DNA of 64,000 bases from Herbiconiux daphne (GCF_024979295.1 NZ_JANLCJ010000012.1:24050-88049); one strand, 5' to 3'. Positions 36,581 through 45,225 are shown, counted from the stretch's first letter. Notes: a model not told the origin generated them from the letters alone. Numbers and translations are program-made.

Positions 36581-37408
36581 TCAGACGACCGTTCGTCGCA
36601 GGATCTCGCGTTCGGTCACCGTCCACGCGGTGGTGACCAGCAGGTAGAGACTCGCCGCGAGCGGCACGAACGCCGCGACCACTACGGTCACGAGCGGCAG
36701 CCAGCTCAGCAACCGGGCCGCCGAGCCACCCGGAGCCAAGGCCGCGAGAGCTCCGGATGTCCCGGCCGAAGCCGAAACCGAAGCCGAAGCCGAGCCCTGC
36801 CCACCACGGCCACCACCACTGCCACCGCTCCCGCCCGCGGCATCCGCGGCCGACCATCGCAATCCGCGCCAACGCGACACCAGGGAGATGCCGGCGATGA
36901 GCGCGAGGATCACGGCGCTCACCACCACGCCCTGCGGATCGCTGCCGCTGCCGATCGCGGCCACGAAACCCGTGCCGAGCGGCGCGCCCACGAGGGTCTG
37001 GCTCAGCAGGGCGTTCGGGTGGTCGTTGATCGTGGGCAGGATGAAGAGGCCGTAGATCAGCGACAGCACCGGAGCCTGGATCAACAACGGCAGGCAGCCG
37101 GCCAGCGGCGACGCGTTCTCCTCTGCGTAGAGCGCCATCGTCTCGCGCTGCAGTCGCTCGGGATTCTTGCCGTGCCGGCGTCGCAGCTCCGCGATCCGTG
37201 GCGCCAGGCGTCGGCGCATCCGCTGGGCGCGCGCCTGCGACAGCCCGACAGGAATGAGCGCCGTGCGCACCAGCACGGTGACGAGCACGATCGCGACGGC
37301 GGCGGCGTTCGCACCTGCGAGCGCGGCGAGCGCTGCGCTGAGCGCCTGGATGACGGCATACGCCCCGTCGAGCGCGGCCGCGATCGGGCCGAAGGCATAG
37401 ATGTTCAT
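36581..37408 (-). CDS. YidC/Oxa1-family membrane insertase paralogue
   Basis: The 275-residue protein resembles YidC. It has a first helix near 7-35, a second at 38-56 (AVAIVLVTVLVRTALIPVG) with the membrane-embedded Arg, a coiled hairpin RMRRRLAPRIAELRRRHGKN at 63-82, and later helices near 105-125, 155-175 and 225-260. A Gly/Ser-rich loop at about 190-220 is unusual. The housekeeping yidC normally lies next to rpmH and rnpA, so this is probably a second copy. GGAG lies 7 nt before the ATG at 37408. It is followed by a DUF6412-like gene's upstream neighbour on the same strand. Confidence 0.83.
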   Translation of the reverse strand: MNIYAFGPIAAALDGAYAVIQALSAALAALAGANAAAVAIVLVTVLVRTALIPVGLSQARAQRMRRRLAPRIAELRRRHGKNPERLQRETMALYAEENASPLAGCLPLLIQAPVLSLIYGLFILPTINDHPNALLSQTLVGAPLGTGFVAAIGSGSDPQGVVVSAVILALIAGISLVSRWRGLRWSAADAAGGSGGSGGGRGGQGSASASVSASAGTSGALAALAPGGSAARLLSWLPLVTVVVAAFVPLAASLYLLVTTAWTVTEREILRRTVV

Positions 37409-37509
37409 GAAAAACTCCTCGCGAGCTACGGAAAAAAGGACCGTATGGTCGCGAAGGAGCGCACTCGCAGCGAGTGCACGATGCACGGGTGCACCGGGAG
37501 GGCGGGCTC

Positions 37510-37842
37510 CTACGCGGCCGCGAGGAGGCGCCCGGGGGCGCGGGGTTGGGGGCGGCCCGGGGCATCCGGGCGGCTCTGCGTGATGGTGGCGGGCAGTTCC
37601 ACCGGCTCGGCGGGCGGCCCTGCCACGGATGCCGCGGCCAGCGCCACGAGGGCGGCCACGAGCACTCGGCTCGACACGGTCAGGGCCACGAGGCTCGCTC
37701 CGGCGACCACCGCCAGCGCGGCGACCACTCCTGGACTGACGTCGCCGCTCGACGACACCATCCAGACGAACCCGACGCCGAGCCCGACGGCGACCACGCG
37801 CGCCGCGGCCGCAAGACCCTCGCGCACGCGCCCGTCACCCAT
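37510..37842 (-). CDS. Small membrane protein, DUF6412-like
   Basis: This 110-residue protein has two or three hydrophobic segments (about 12-29, 36-54 and 58-77) and a Pro/Arg-rich C-terminal tail. Small proteins like this, often annotated DUF6412, sit directly upstream of a YidC paralogue in Microbacteriaceae; I make this match from context and composition rather than from motifs. The ATG at 37840-37842 is preceded by TAGTCT (37849-37854 on the minus strand) with a 6-nt gap, which favours it over the GTG two codons upstream. Confidence 0.55.
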   Translation of the reverse strand: MGDGRVREGLAAAARVVAVGLGVGFVWMVSSSGDVSPGVVAALAVVAGASLVALTVSSRVLVAALVALAAASVAGPPAEPVELPATITQSRPDAPGRPQPRAPGRLLAAA

Positions 37843-37876
37843 GCTCACAGACTAGCCTCAGCCCCGAGCATCCCGC

Positions 37877-37933
37877 CGAGAAGTCACAATCCGGTCTTCA
37901 GACGCTGCTTTCAGACCGTATTGTGACTTTTCG
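37877..37933 (+). repeat. 57-bp inverted-ended element, divergent copy 5
   Basis: This copy has the same length and ends (CGAGAAGTCA / TGACTTTTCG) as the elements near 19 kb, but its interior is different and self-complementary, so nearly the whole element forms a hairpin with a 21-bp stem and two mismatches. It lies between two minus-strand genes. Confidence 0.7.
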
Positions 37934-37944
37934 CGGCGCGGGGG

Positions 37945-38361
37945 TCACGCTGCCTTCATGTACTCCCCGCCCGAGGCGCCGTGCCGGCGCACGACGGCGC
38001 CGGGGGCCACGGTGGTGTCGTTCTCGACGTTGGTCTCGTCGGCGACGGTGGCGTTCGCACCGATGCGGGAATGGCTGCCGATCTTCGAGCGGCGGCCGAT
38101 GCGGGCGTTCTCGCCCACGTGCACGTTGGCACCGATCTGCACGCCGGCGCCGATCGCGGCGCCGCTCTCGATCCAGCTGCCCGAGCCGATCCAGGCCTTC
38201 TGCCCGACCTGGGCTCCGGCCTCGACATAAGTGGTCGGCTCGATGTAGGCGGTGGCATCGACTTCGGCGCCGACAGCGACGTAGCCCTTGCCGTTGGGGT
38301 GGCGGCGATACCGCGAAACCACTCCGCGTTCGCCCTCGATCTCAAGGAATGTTCTGCTCAC
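37945..38361 (-). CDS. Left-handed beta-helix (hexapeptide-repeat) protein
   Basis: The 138-residue protein is built from hexapeptide rungs of the [LIV]-G-x4 type from about residue 40 to 130: VEAGAQVGQKAWIGSGSWIE, AAIGAGVQIGANVHVG and ARIGRRSKIGSHSRIG are parts. Such folds form trimeric acyltransferases or carbonic anhydrase-like proteins; with no transferase active-site His visible the reaction is open. The GTG at 38359-38361 follows an apparent -10 box TATAGA within 5 nt. Confidence 0.75.
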   Translation of the reverse strand: MSRTFLEIEGERGVVSRYRRHPNGKGYVAVGAEVDATAYIEPTTYVEAGAQVGQKAWIGSGSWIESGAAIGAGVQIGANVHVGENARIGRRSKIGSHSRIGANATVADETNVENDTTVAPGAVVRRHGASGGEYMKAA

Positions 38362-38362
38362 G

Positions 38363-38379
38363 TTGTCTATAACAGACAA
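38363..38379 (-). promoter_or_regulatory. Inverted repeat over the hexapeptide-gene promoter
   Basis: TTGTCT and AGACAA are separated by 5 nt and include the putative -10 box TATAGA on the minus strand. It may be an operator for an unidentified regulator. No strong -35 box is visible, which fits an activated promoter. Confidence 0.45.
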
Positions 38380-38472
38380 TGCGTCTGCATCATTCCACCA
38401 AAGTGGACCGATCGTTCTGTCTTTTCCACCGCCGCGCAGGAGGGCCCCCGCGATGCGGGATAATCGGTGCCA

Positions 38473-39114
38473 GTGAGTGATTCCCCCCTGTCGTGGACCG
38501 TCGTGGTCCCTGTCAAAGGCACCGCCGACGGCAAGTCGCGGATGGCCCCCGCCCTCGACCCCGAACTGCGCGCCAAGCTCGTCGAAGCGTTCGCCCTCGA
38601 CGCGGTCGCGGCCCTGGCGGCCTCGCCGCACGTCGGGCGCGTGGTGGTGGTGACGGATGCCGCGGCCGCGGTCGCCCGCTCGCTCCGCGCCCTCGGAGCC
38701 GACATCGTGCCCGACCCGGGCCGCGGCCTCAACGCCGCCGTGCGCGCCGGCATCGCCGCCCCCCGCGAGCCCGCCGACCCCTCGGCAGAGCCGCCCGTCG
38801 CGGCCCTGCTCGGCGACCTGCCGTGCCTCACCACGAGCGACGTCGACGACGCGCTCGCACAGGCATCCGTTCACCCGCTCGCGGTCGTGCCCGACGCCGC
38901 GGGCACCGGCACCACCCTCATCACCGCCCTCCCCGGCGTGCGGCTCGAGCCGCGCTTCGGCGCCGGCTCGGCCGCCCGCCACCGAGCGGCCGGCCACGTG
39001 GTGCTCGACATCGACGAGCGCTCCACCCTGCGTCTCGACGTCGACACCGAGACCGACCTCGAGGCGGCCCTCGCCCGCGGCGTCGGCGCGAACACCGCGC
39101 GCGCGCTGCGCTGA
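38473..39114 (+). CDS. cofC: 2-phospho-L-lactate (or phosphoenolpyruvate) guanylyltransferase
   Basis: This 213-residue GT-A-fold nucleotidyltransferase makes the GDP-activated 3-carbon unit used in F420 synthesis. VVPVKGTADGKSRMA near 9-23 is the nucleotide-binding signature, DPGRGLNAAVRAGIA near 79-93 and LLGDLPCLTTSDV near 115-127 follow, and the DIDERSTLRLDVDTETDL block near 180-197 closes it. In actinobacteria the enzyme (FbiD) uses PEP. GATAAT (38459-38464) lies 8 nt before the GTG at 38473, suggesting a leaderless message; a GTG at 38467 is in frame too. Confidence 0.87.
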   Translation: MSDSPLSWTVVVPVKGTADGKSRMAPALDPELRAKLVEAFALDAVAALAASPHVGRVVVVTDAAAAVARSLRALGADIVPDPGRGLNAAVRAGIAAPREPADPSAEPPVAALLGDLPCLTTSDVDDALAQASVHPLAVVPDAAGTGTTLITALPGVRLEPRFGAGSAARHRAAGHVVLDIDERSTLRLDVDTETDLEAALARGVGANTARALR

Positions 39115-39175
39115 CCGCCGAGCGCCGAACCCGCGACGCCCGCGCCGCCGGTCGCCGCCCGACGCGGCGCCACCC

Positions 39176-40141
39176 CTACCCGTCCAGCAGCGAGTGCGCC
39201 GTCGCCTCGTCGATGATCAGGTCGGTCATGACCCCCGCGGCCAGCGCCCCGCGCAGCGCCGGCAGCTTCGACCGGCCCGACACCACGCACACCCGCCGCG
39301 ACACCTTCGACAGCAGCGACAGCGACGGCCCCGACGACCGGGCGTTCATCGGGATGTCGTCGCTCGACCCGTCGGCCCGGTAGAACACCGTCGCCACGTC
39401 GCCCACCACCTCCGAGTGCCTCAGCTGCTCGAAGTCGGCCTCGTCGAGATAACCGCCGACGTAGACGTGCGACGGCACATCGGCCAGCGCCGACCCGAGG
39501 CCGAACAGCGCGATGTCCATGCGCTTCTGAATCTCGAGCACGCGACGGATGCTGCGCTCGCGCCACAGCACCTCCTTGGTGCGCGGGTCGTCGAAGAAGG
39601 CCGGCACCGGGAACTGCTGCACGTAGGCGCCGAACGCCCGCCCGAACCGGCTCATGATCTCGCTCGCGTAGCCGATGCCCGTCGTCTGCGCGTTCGAGGC
39701 GCCGTTCAGCTGCACGATCTGCGAGTTGTGCGTCACCTTGTCCTGCAGGTGTCGCGACACGGCCGAGAGGGTCGAGCCCCAGGCGATGCCCATCGTCATG
39801 TTGGAGTCGAAGAACGGCCCGAGAATCCGTGCAGCGCTCATCGCGACCCGCTCCAGCCGGTCGACCTCGGCGGTCGAGTCGGGCACCGGCACCACGTAGG
39901 CGTTGACCCCGTGCTGTTCGTGGATGCGGTCCTGCACCGATGAGATGCGGTCGGCCGGCGACTTCACCTGAATCTCCACCAGCCCGATGTCCCGGGCGAA
40001 ACCGAGCAGTCGCGACACCGACGAACGCGAGGTGTGCAGTTCACTCGCGATCGCCTCCATCGTGAGATCCTGCAGGTAGTAGAGGTGGGCGGCACGCAGC
40101 GCGTCGCGCACTTTCTCGTTCGGAATCCCGTCGGTCGCCAT
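39176..40141 (-). CDS. SorC/DeoR-type sugar-binding regulator of the glycerol regulon
   Basis: The 321-residue protein has an N-terminal helix-turn-helix (YYLQDLTMEAIASELHTSRS near 21-40, followed by SVSRLLGFARDIGLVEI) and a C-terminal sugar-phosphate-binding domain typical of SorC proteins, with GIAWGSTLSAV near 116-126 and GLGSALADVPSHVYVGGYLD near 222-240. It is divergent from glpD and two CATATG-centred operator sites lie between them, so it probably controls glycerol use in response to glycerol-3-phosphate or a relative. Many actinobacteria use other regulator families here. Confidence 0.85.
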   Translation of the reverse strand: MATDGIPNEKVRDALRAAHLYYLQDLTMEAIASELHTSRSSVSRLLGFARDIGLVEIQVKSPADRISSVQDRIHEQHGVNAYVVPVPDSTAEVDRLERVAMSAARILGPFFDSNMTMGIAWGSTLSAVSRHLQDKVTHNSQIVQLNGASNAQTTGIGYASEIMSRFGRAFGAYVQQFPVPAFFDDPRTKEVLWRERSIRRVLEIQKRMDIALFGLGSALADVPSHVYVGGYLDEADFEQLRHSEVVGDVATVFYRADGSSDDIPMNARSSGPSLSLLSKVSRRVCVVSGRSKLPALRGALAAGVMTDLIIDEATAHSLLDG

Positions 40142-40169
40142 GCGTCGTCGCATCCTTTCGAAGAGCGTC

Positions 40170-40218
40170 TGCACATATGTGCATTCGACTTGATCATATG
40201 TGAAACTCGGCGTACAAC
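40170..40218 (+). promoter_or_regulatory. glpD promoter with two operator sites
   Basis: TGCACATATGTGCA (40170-40183) is a perfect 14-bp palindrome. TGATCATATGTGAA (40191-40204) is a second, imperfect site centred 21 bp away, two helical turns. TTGATC (40190-40195) and TACAAC (40213-40218), 17 nt apart, form the glpD promoter, so the second site covers the -35 box. The SorC-type regulator next door is the likely binder. Confidence 0.7.
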
Positions 40219-40279
40219 TGTTTCGTCGCATTGGATTGCAGCAAGGCAACCCTCACGAGAGCACGAAGGCGAGTGAGCA

Positions 40280-42052
40280 GTGAGTACATCCCAGACCGGT
40301 CAGGTCAACCCGGCAGACGTTCGTTCCGAGGTCGAGGCCATCCGAGCCAATCCTCGTGCCCAGGTCGTCATCATCGGTGGCGGCATCAACGGCATCGGCA
40401 CCTTCCGCGATCTCGCGTTGCAGGGCGTCGACGTCATCCTCGTCGAACGCGGCGACTACGCGTCCGGGGCCTCCAGCGCCTCGAGCCACATGATCCACGG
40501 TGGCGTGCGCTACCTCGAGAACGGCGAGTTCCGCCTGGTGCGCGAGAGCGTGCAGGAGCGCAACCGCCTGCTGCGTCTCGCCCCCCACTACGTGAAGCCG
40601 CTGCCCACCACCATCCCGATCTTCTCCACCTTCTCGGGCATCCTGAGCGCTCCGCTGCGCTTCCTCACCCACAAGCAGGGCAAGGCCAAGGAGCGCGGCG
40701 CGCTGCTGATCAAGGTCGGCCTGATGGGCTACGACTCCTTCTCGCGCGACGGCGGCAACGTGCCGCGCCACAAGTTCGTGGGCCGCAAGAAGTCGCTGCA
40801 GAAGCTGCCGAAGCTGCGCCCCGACGTGAAGTACACCGCCACCTACTACGACGCCGCCGTCGAGAACCCCGAGCGCCTCGCGCTCGACCTGGTTCAGGAT
40901 GCGCTGGCCACCGGCCCGAAGGCCCGCACCGCCAACTACGTCGAGGCGATCGGCGCGAACGGCGACGCGGTCGTGCTGCGCGACGTGGTGTCGGGCGCGA
41001 CCTTCGAGGTCACCGCCGACGTGGTCATCAACACCAGCGGCCCGTGGACCGACCTCACCAACGAGGCCTTCGGCGAGACCACCCACTACATGGGCGGCAC
41101 CAAGGGCTCGCACATCGTGCTCGACAACCCCGAGCTCTATGAGGCCTGCGCCGGCGGAGAGGTGTTCTTCGAGAACAACGACGGCCGCATCGTGCTGATC
41201 TACCCGCTCAACGGCCGCGTGCTCGTCGGCACCACCGACCTCGAGGCCGACCCCCGCGAGCCCGCGCTCTGCACCGAGGAAGAGGTCGACTACTTCTTCA
41301 AGCTCGTCGACCACGTCTTCCCCACCATCACGGTCGACCGGCCGCAGATCGTCTACCGCTACTCGGGCATCCGCCCGCTGCCCGGTCACGGTGACACCGC
41401 CCCCGGCTTCGTGTCGCGCGACTACCGCATCGAGCAGACCTCGTTCGGCACCTCGAAGACCGTCAAGCAGCTCAGCCTCGTGGGTGGCAAGTGGACGACG
41501 TTCCGCGCCCTCTCCGAGCACCTCTCGAACGACACCCTCGCCCTGCTCGGGCTCGAGCGCACGGTCAGCACGACCGACCTCGCGATCGGCGGCGGCGTCG
41601 GCTACCCGCAGACGCCTGCCGCAGTGGCCAACTGGGTGAAGGCCCACGGCGCCGACCTGGGCGAGGAGCGCACCCGCACCCTGCTCGCCCGCTACGGCAC
41701 CAAGGCGTCGGCCGTGATCGACTACATCGTCGCGCACGACGACGACGCGGCCGAGACGGATGCGCCGCTCGCCACCCTGCCCGGCTACAGCACCGCTGAG
41801 ATCGCCTACCTGATGACCCGTGAACACACGGTGCACCTGAGCGACCTCGTGCTGCGCCGCAGCATCATCGCCTTCGTCGGCGCGCTCACGCAGGCGGTGT
41901 TCGACGAGCTGAGCACCCTGGCCGCGGCAGCACAGGGCTGGTCGGCCGACCGGCTCGACGCCGAGCGCGAGCAGGCGGCAGAGAACCTCCGCTTCTTCCA
42001 CGACATCGTGTTGGAAGCGAAGCACATGACGGTGACTGGCACCGTCAACTGA
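40280..42052 (+). CDS. glpD: Aerobic glycerol-3-phosphate dehydrogenase
   Basis: This 590-residue FAD enzyme oxidises glycerol-3-phosphate to dihydroxyacetone phosphate at the inner membrane, passing electrons to quinone. The FAD motif IIGGGINGIGTFRDLALQG lies near 31-49, SGASSASSHMIHGGVRYLE near 62-80 is the family signature, and YRYSGIRPLPGHGD near 360-373 and LVGGKWTTFRALSEHL near 401-416 belong to the catalytic cap. The C-terminal helical domain includes REHTVHLSDLVLRRS near 514-528. GTG start at 40280; glpF and glpK follow in the same operon. Confidence 0.95.
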   Translation: MSTSQTGQVNPADVRSEVEAIRANPRAQVVIIGGGINGIGTFRDLALQGVDVILVERGDYASGASSASSHMIHGGVRYLENGEFRLVRESVQERNRLLRLAPHYVKPLPTTIPIFSTFSGILSAPLRFLTHKQGKAKERGALLIKVGLMGYDSFSRDGGNVPRHKFVGRKKSLQKLPKLRPDVKYTATYYDAAVENPERLALDLVQDALATGPKARTANYVEAIGANGDAVVLRDVVSGATFEVTADVVINTSGPWTDLTNEAFGETTHYMGGTKGSHIVLDNPELYEACAGGEVFFENNDGRIVLIYPLNGRVLVGTTDLEADPREPALCTEEEVDYFFKLVDHVFPTITVDRPQIVYRYSGIRPLPGHGDTAPGFVSRDYRIEQTSFGTSKTVKQLSLVGGKWTTFRALSEHLSNDTLALLGLERTVSTTDLAIGGGVGYPQTPAAVANWVKAHGADLGEERTRTLLARYGTKASAVIDYIVAHDDDAAETDAPLATLPGYSTAEIAYLMTREHTVHLSDLVLRRSIIAFVGALTQAVFDELSTLAAAAQGWSADRLDAEREQAAENLRFFHDIVLEAKHMTVTGTVN

Positions 42053-42107
42053 GAACGGGCGGTGCGCGGGTCGACCCGCGCGCTGTGCCCCAAGAAGGAA
42101 GGTCAAT

Positions 42108-42878
42108 GTGGACAATCTCGGAATCGATTTCCTCTCGGAGTTGGTGGGCACAGCGCTCCTCGTGCTCCTGGGCTGCGGCGTCGTCGCCAACGTGGCGCTC
42201 GTTCGCACGAAGGGATTCAACGGCGGGTTCTTGATGGTGAACATCGGCTGGGGCCTCGCGGTCTTCGCCGGTGTGATCGTCTCCTACGCCTCGGGCGCGC
42301 ACCTCAACCCGGCGGTGACGCTCGGTCTGGTGGCCAACGGCGCGAAGGAGTTCGGCTCGGCGGCCACCCCGGTCGACGTGAACTTCCTCACGGTGATCGC
42401 CTACATCGGCGCTCAGTTGATCGGTGCCTTCATCGGCGCCGTCTTCGTCTGGCTGGCCTACAAGCAGCACTTCGACGAGGAGCCCGAAGCGGGCAACAAG
42501 CTCGGTGTGTTCTCGACCGGTCCCGCCATCCGCTCCTACGGCTGGAACCTCGTGACCGAGATCATCGGCACCTTCGTGCTGGTGTTCGTGGTCATCGGCT
42601 TCGGCGGCGGACGCCAGGGCGACGGCGGCCTCGCGGCCCTCGGCGCACTCCCGGTGGCCCTGCTCGTGATCGGCATCGGCGCCTCGCTCGGTGGCCCCAC
42701 CGGCTACGCCATCAACCCGGCCCGTGACCTCGGTCCCCGCATCGCTCACGCTGTGCTGCCCATCAAGGGCAAGGGCACGTCGGACTGGTCGTACTCCTGG
42801 GTTCCCGTGGTGGGCCCGATCATCGGCGGTGTGCTGGCGGGTCTGCTCGCCATTCCGCTGCTGCCGATCCTCACCTAG
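42108..42878 (+). CDS. glpF: Glycerol uptake facilitator (aquaglyceroporin)
   Basis: The 256-residue channel belongs to the MIP family. The two pore loops read HLNPAVT near 65-71 and AINPARD near 200-206, the NPA motifs with Asp following the second, the glycerol-facilitator pattern. Six membrane helices fit the hydropathy. It starts with GTG at 42108 with AAGGAAGG about 9 nt upstream. It carries glycerol, and sometimes water or dihydroxyacetone, down its gradient for GlpK to trap. Confidence 0.94.
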   Translation: MDNLGIDFLSELVGTALLVLLGCGVVANVALVRTKGFNGGFLMVNIGWGLAVFAGVIVSYASGAHLNPAVTLGLVANGAKEFGSAATPVDVNFLTVIAYIGAQLIGAFIGAVFVWLAYKQHFDEEPEAGNKLGVFSTGPAIRSYGWNLVTEIIGTFVLVFVVIGFGGGRQGDGGLAALGALPVALLVIGIGASLGGPTGYAINPARDLGPRIAHAVLPIKGKGTSDWSYSWVPVVGPIIGGVLAGLLAIPLLPILT

Positions 42879-42931
42879 CCGGCACCGGCATCCGCTTTTC
42901 ACGGTAATACGCAACGACAAAGGAGTTAGAA

Positions 42932-44452
42932 GTGTCTGAAGAGAAGTACGTCCTGGCGATCGATCAGGGCACCACGAGTTCGCGCGCCATCATCTTCGAC
43001 CACAAGGGCACGATCGTGTCGACCGGTCAGAAGGAGCACGAGCAGATCTTCCCGAAGGCGGGCTGGGTCGAGCACAACCCGATCGAGATCTGGGACAACG
43101 TGCGCGAGGTCATCGGCCAGGCCCTGTCGCGCGCCGACCTGACGCGCCACGACATCGCCGCCGTGGGCATCACCAACCAGCGCGAGACCGCGGTGGTGTG
43201 GAACAAGAAGACCGGGCAGCCGGTCTACAACGCCATCGTGTGGCAGGACACCCGCACGCAGGACATCGTCGACCGGCTCGCCGCCGACGGGGGAGTGGAG
43301 CGCTTCAAGCAGATCGTCGGGCTTCCGCTCGCCACCTACTTCTCGGGCACCAAGATCGTGTGGATCCTCGAGAACGTCGACGGCGCCCGCGAGGCCGCCG
43401 AGGCCGGCGACCTGCTGTTCGGCACCACCGACAGCTGGGTGCTCTGGAACCTCACCGGGGGAACGGATGGCGGTGTGCACGCCACCGACGTCACCAACGC
43501 CTCGCGCACCCTCTTCATGGATCTCGAGACGCTCCAGTGGCGTGACGACATCCTCGAGGTGTTCGGGGTGCCGAAGTCGATGCTGCCCGAGATCAAGTCG
43601 TCGTCTGAGGTCTACGGCACCGTCGAGTCGTCGAACCTGCTGCGCGAGGTTCCGGTGGCCGGCATCCTGGGCGACCAGCAGGCCGCGACCTTCGGCCAGG
43701 CGGCGTTCGACGCCGGCGAGTCGAAGAACACCTACGGCACCGGCAACTTCTTGATCTTCAACACCGACACCGAGATCGTGCACTCCAAGAACGGCCTGCT
43801 CACCACCCTCGGCTACAAGCTCGGCGACGAGCCGGCGCACTACGCGCTCGAGGGCTCGATCGCGGTGACCGGCTCGCTCATCCAGTGGTTGCGCGACAAC
43901 CTCGGCATCATCTCGTCGGCCCCCGAGGTCGAAGAGCTGGCGAAGACGGTCGACGAAAACGGCGGCGCCTACTTCGTGCCGGCGTTCTCGGGGCTGTTCG
44001 CGCCCTACTGGCGATCGGATGCCCGTGGTGCGCTCGTCGGCCTGACCCGCTACGTGAACAAAGGCCACATCGCGCGCGCCGCCCTCGAGGCGACGGCGTT
44101 CCAGACCCGTGAGGTGCTGGATGCCGTGAACGCCGACTCGGGCGTCGATCTGACCGAGCTCAAGGTCGACGGCGGCATGATCGCGAACAACACCCTCATG
44201 CAGTTCCAGGCCGACATCCTGGGCGTGCCGGTCGTGCGTCCGGTCGTCGCCGAGACGACCGCGCTGGGCGCCGCCTACGCGGCCGGCCTCGCGGTGGGCT
44301 TCTGGGCCAACCTCGACGAGCTGCGCGCCAACTGGCAGGAGGACTCCCGCTGGACGCCGCAGATGGACGACGCCGAGCGCGACCGCCAGCTGCGCAACTG
44401 GAAGAAGGCCGTCACGAAGACCTTCGACTGGGTCGACAGCGACGTGAACTAG
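42932..44452 (+). CDS. glpK: Glycerol kinase
   Basis: This 506-residue FGGY-family kinase phosphorylates glycerol to glycerol-3-phosphate. The N-terminal phosphate loop DQGTTSSRAIIFD lies near 10-22, GWVEHNPIEIWDNV near 45-58, GDQQAATFGQAAF near 247-259, and the C-terminal FGGY block LKVDGGMIANNTLMQFQADI near 410-429. AAAGGAG lies 7 nt before the GTG at 42932. It closes the glpDFK operon; an inverted repeat follows at 44465. Confidence 0.96.
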   Translation: MSEEKYVLAIDQGTTSSRAIIFDHKGTIVSTGQKEHEQIFPKAGWVEHNPIEIWDNVREVIGQALSRADLTRHDIAAVGITNQRETAVVWNKKTGQPVYNAIVWQDTRTQDIVDRLAADGGVERFKQIVGLPLATYFSGTKIVWILENVDGAREAAEAGDLLFGTTDSWVLWNLTGGTDGGVHATDVTNASRTLFMDLETLQWRDDILEVFGVPKSMLPEIKSSSEVYGTVESSNLLREVPVAGILGDQQAATFGQAAFDAGESKNTYGTGNFLIFNTDTEIVHSKNGLLTTLGYKLGDEPAHYALEGSIAVTGSLIQWLRDNLGIISSAPEVEELAKTVDENGGAYFVPAFSGLFAPYWRSDARGALVGLTRYVNKGHIARAALEATAFQTREVLDAVNADSGVDLTELKVDGGMIANNTLMQFQADILGVPVVRPVVAETTALGAAYAAGLAVGFWANLDELRANWQEDSRWTPQMDDAERDRQLRNWKKAVTKTFDWVDSDVN

Positions 44453-44464
44453 TCACCACCCAGA

Positions 44465-44539
44465 CACGAACCGTCACTTTCTGCTCTTCACGGTGGTGCA
44501 TTCCATTGTGAGTTCCGGGGCCGAGAGTGACGGTTCGTG
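44465..44539. terminator. Large inverted repeat between convergent genes
   Basis: CACGAACCGTCAC (44465-44477) and GTGACGGTTCGTG (44527-44539) are perfect 13-bp inverted arms, continuing as TTTC/GAGA with mismatches, 49 nt apart. It lies between glpK and the convergent HAD gene. It could end transcription from both sides. The arms share GTCACTTTC with the 57-bp elements. Confidence 0.5.
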
Positions 44540-44553
44540 ATTTTAAGAAGCGT

Positions 44554-45225
44554 TCACCCCAGGGTGATGCGGTAGCCGCCGTCGGGGGCGGGGTGCACGC
44601 GGGTGCGGGTGTAGTCGGGGATGCGGGGGAGGCCCGCCGTGGAGTCGCCCTCGTAGGCGCCGACGACCACGACCTGGGCGCCCGAGGCTCGCGCGGCCAC
44701 GAGGCCGGCGTCGGCGTCTTCGAAGATCACCACGCGCTCCGGCGCCCGCCCGAGCAGCTCGATCGCCCGTCGGTAGCCCTCGGGTGAGGGCTTGCCCTCG
44801 GTCACGTCGTCTGCGCCGATGAGCACCGCGGGCACGGGGATGCCGGCCTCGCCCATGCGCAGGGCCGCCAGGCTGCGCCCGGCCGAGGTCACCAGTGCGA
44901 CATCCGTCACCGCGAACGCCGCGACGAACGCGCCCGCCCCGGGCACCTCGGCCACGCCGCCCTCGAGGCCGGTCTCGTCGGCATGGATGCCGGCGACCGC
45001 CGCCTCGACGTCGGTGTCCGCCGGCAGGAAGCGGCTGACCGTGTCGCCGGCGCGTCGCCCGTGCGCGAAGGCCAGCAGCTCGGCGAGGTCGATGCCCTGC
45101 TCGGCGTGGCGATCGACGAAGGCGGCCCACACCCGCTCGACGAGCTCGGTGGAGTCGACCAGCGTGCCGTCCATGTCGAACACGACCGCGTCGGCGTGCA
45201 GCTCGGTTCTAGGAGTACTGTCCAT
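44554..45225 (-). CDS. HAD-superfamily sugar or polyol phosphatase
   Basis: This 223-residue protein is a beta-phosphoglucomutase/phosphatase-type HAD hydrolase. Motif I FDMDGTLVDS near 15-24 gives the nucleophile Asp and the second Asp, motif II is VTSAGRS near 115, the lysine of motif III is in EGKPSPEGYRRA near 145, and motif IV is FEDADAGLVAA near 170. The position after glpK makes a glycerol-3-phosphate or related phosphatase possible, but this is inferred only from context. A longer start three codons upstream is possible. Confidence 0.85.
   Translation of the reverse strand: MDSTPRTELHADAVVFDMDGTLVDSTELVERVWAAFVDRHAEQGIDLAELLAFAHGRRAGDTVSRFLPADTDVEAAVAGIHADETGLEGGVAEVPGAGAFVAAFAVTDVALVTSAGRSLAALRMGEAGIPVPAVLIGADDVTEGKPSPEGYRRAIELLGRAPERVVIFEDADAGLVAARASGAQVVVVGAYEGDSTAGLPRIPDYTRTRVHPAPDGGYRITLG

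Noticed and set aside
35820..36640. An open frame running antisense to the DHFR-like gene
   Set aside because: It is Arg/His-rich with no motif and reads in a shadow frame.
39115..39175. A terminator between cofC and the SorC-type regulator
   Set aside because: The gap is GC-rich with several weak stems; none stands out enough to call.
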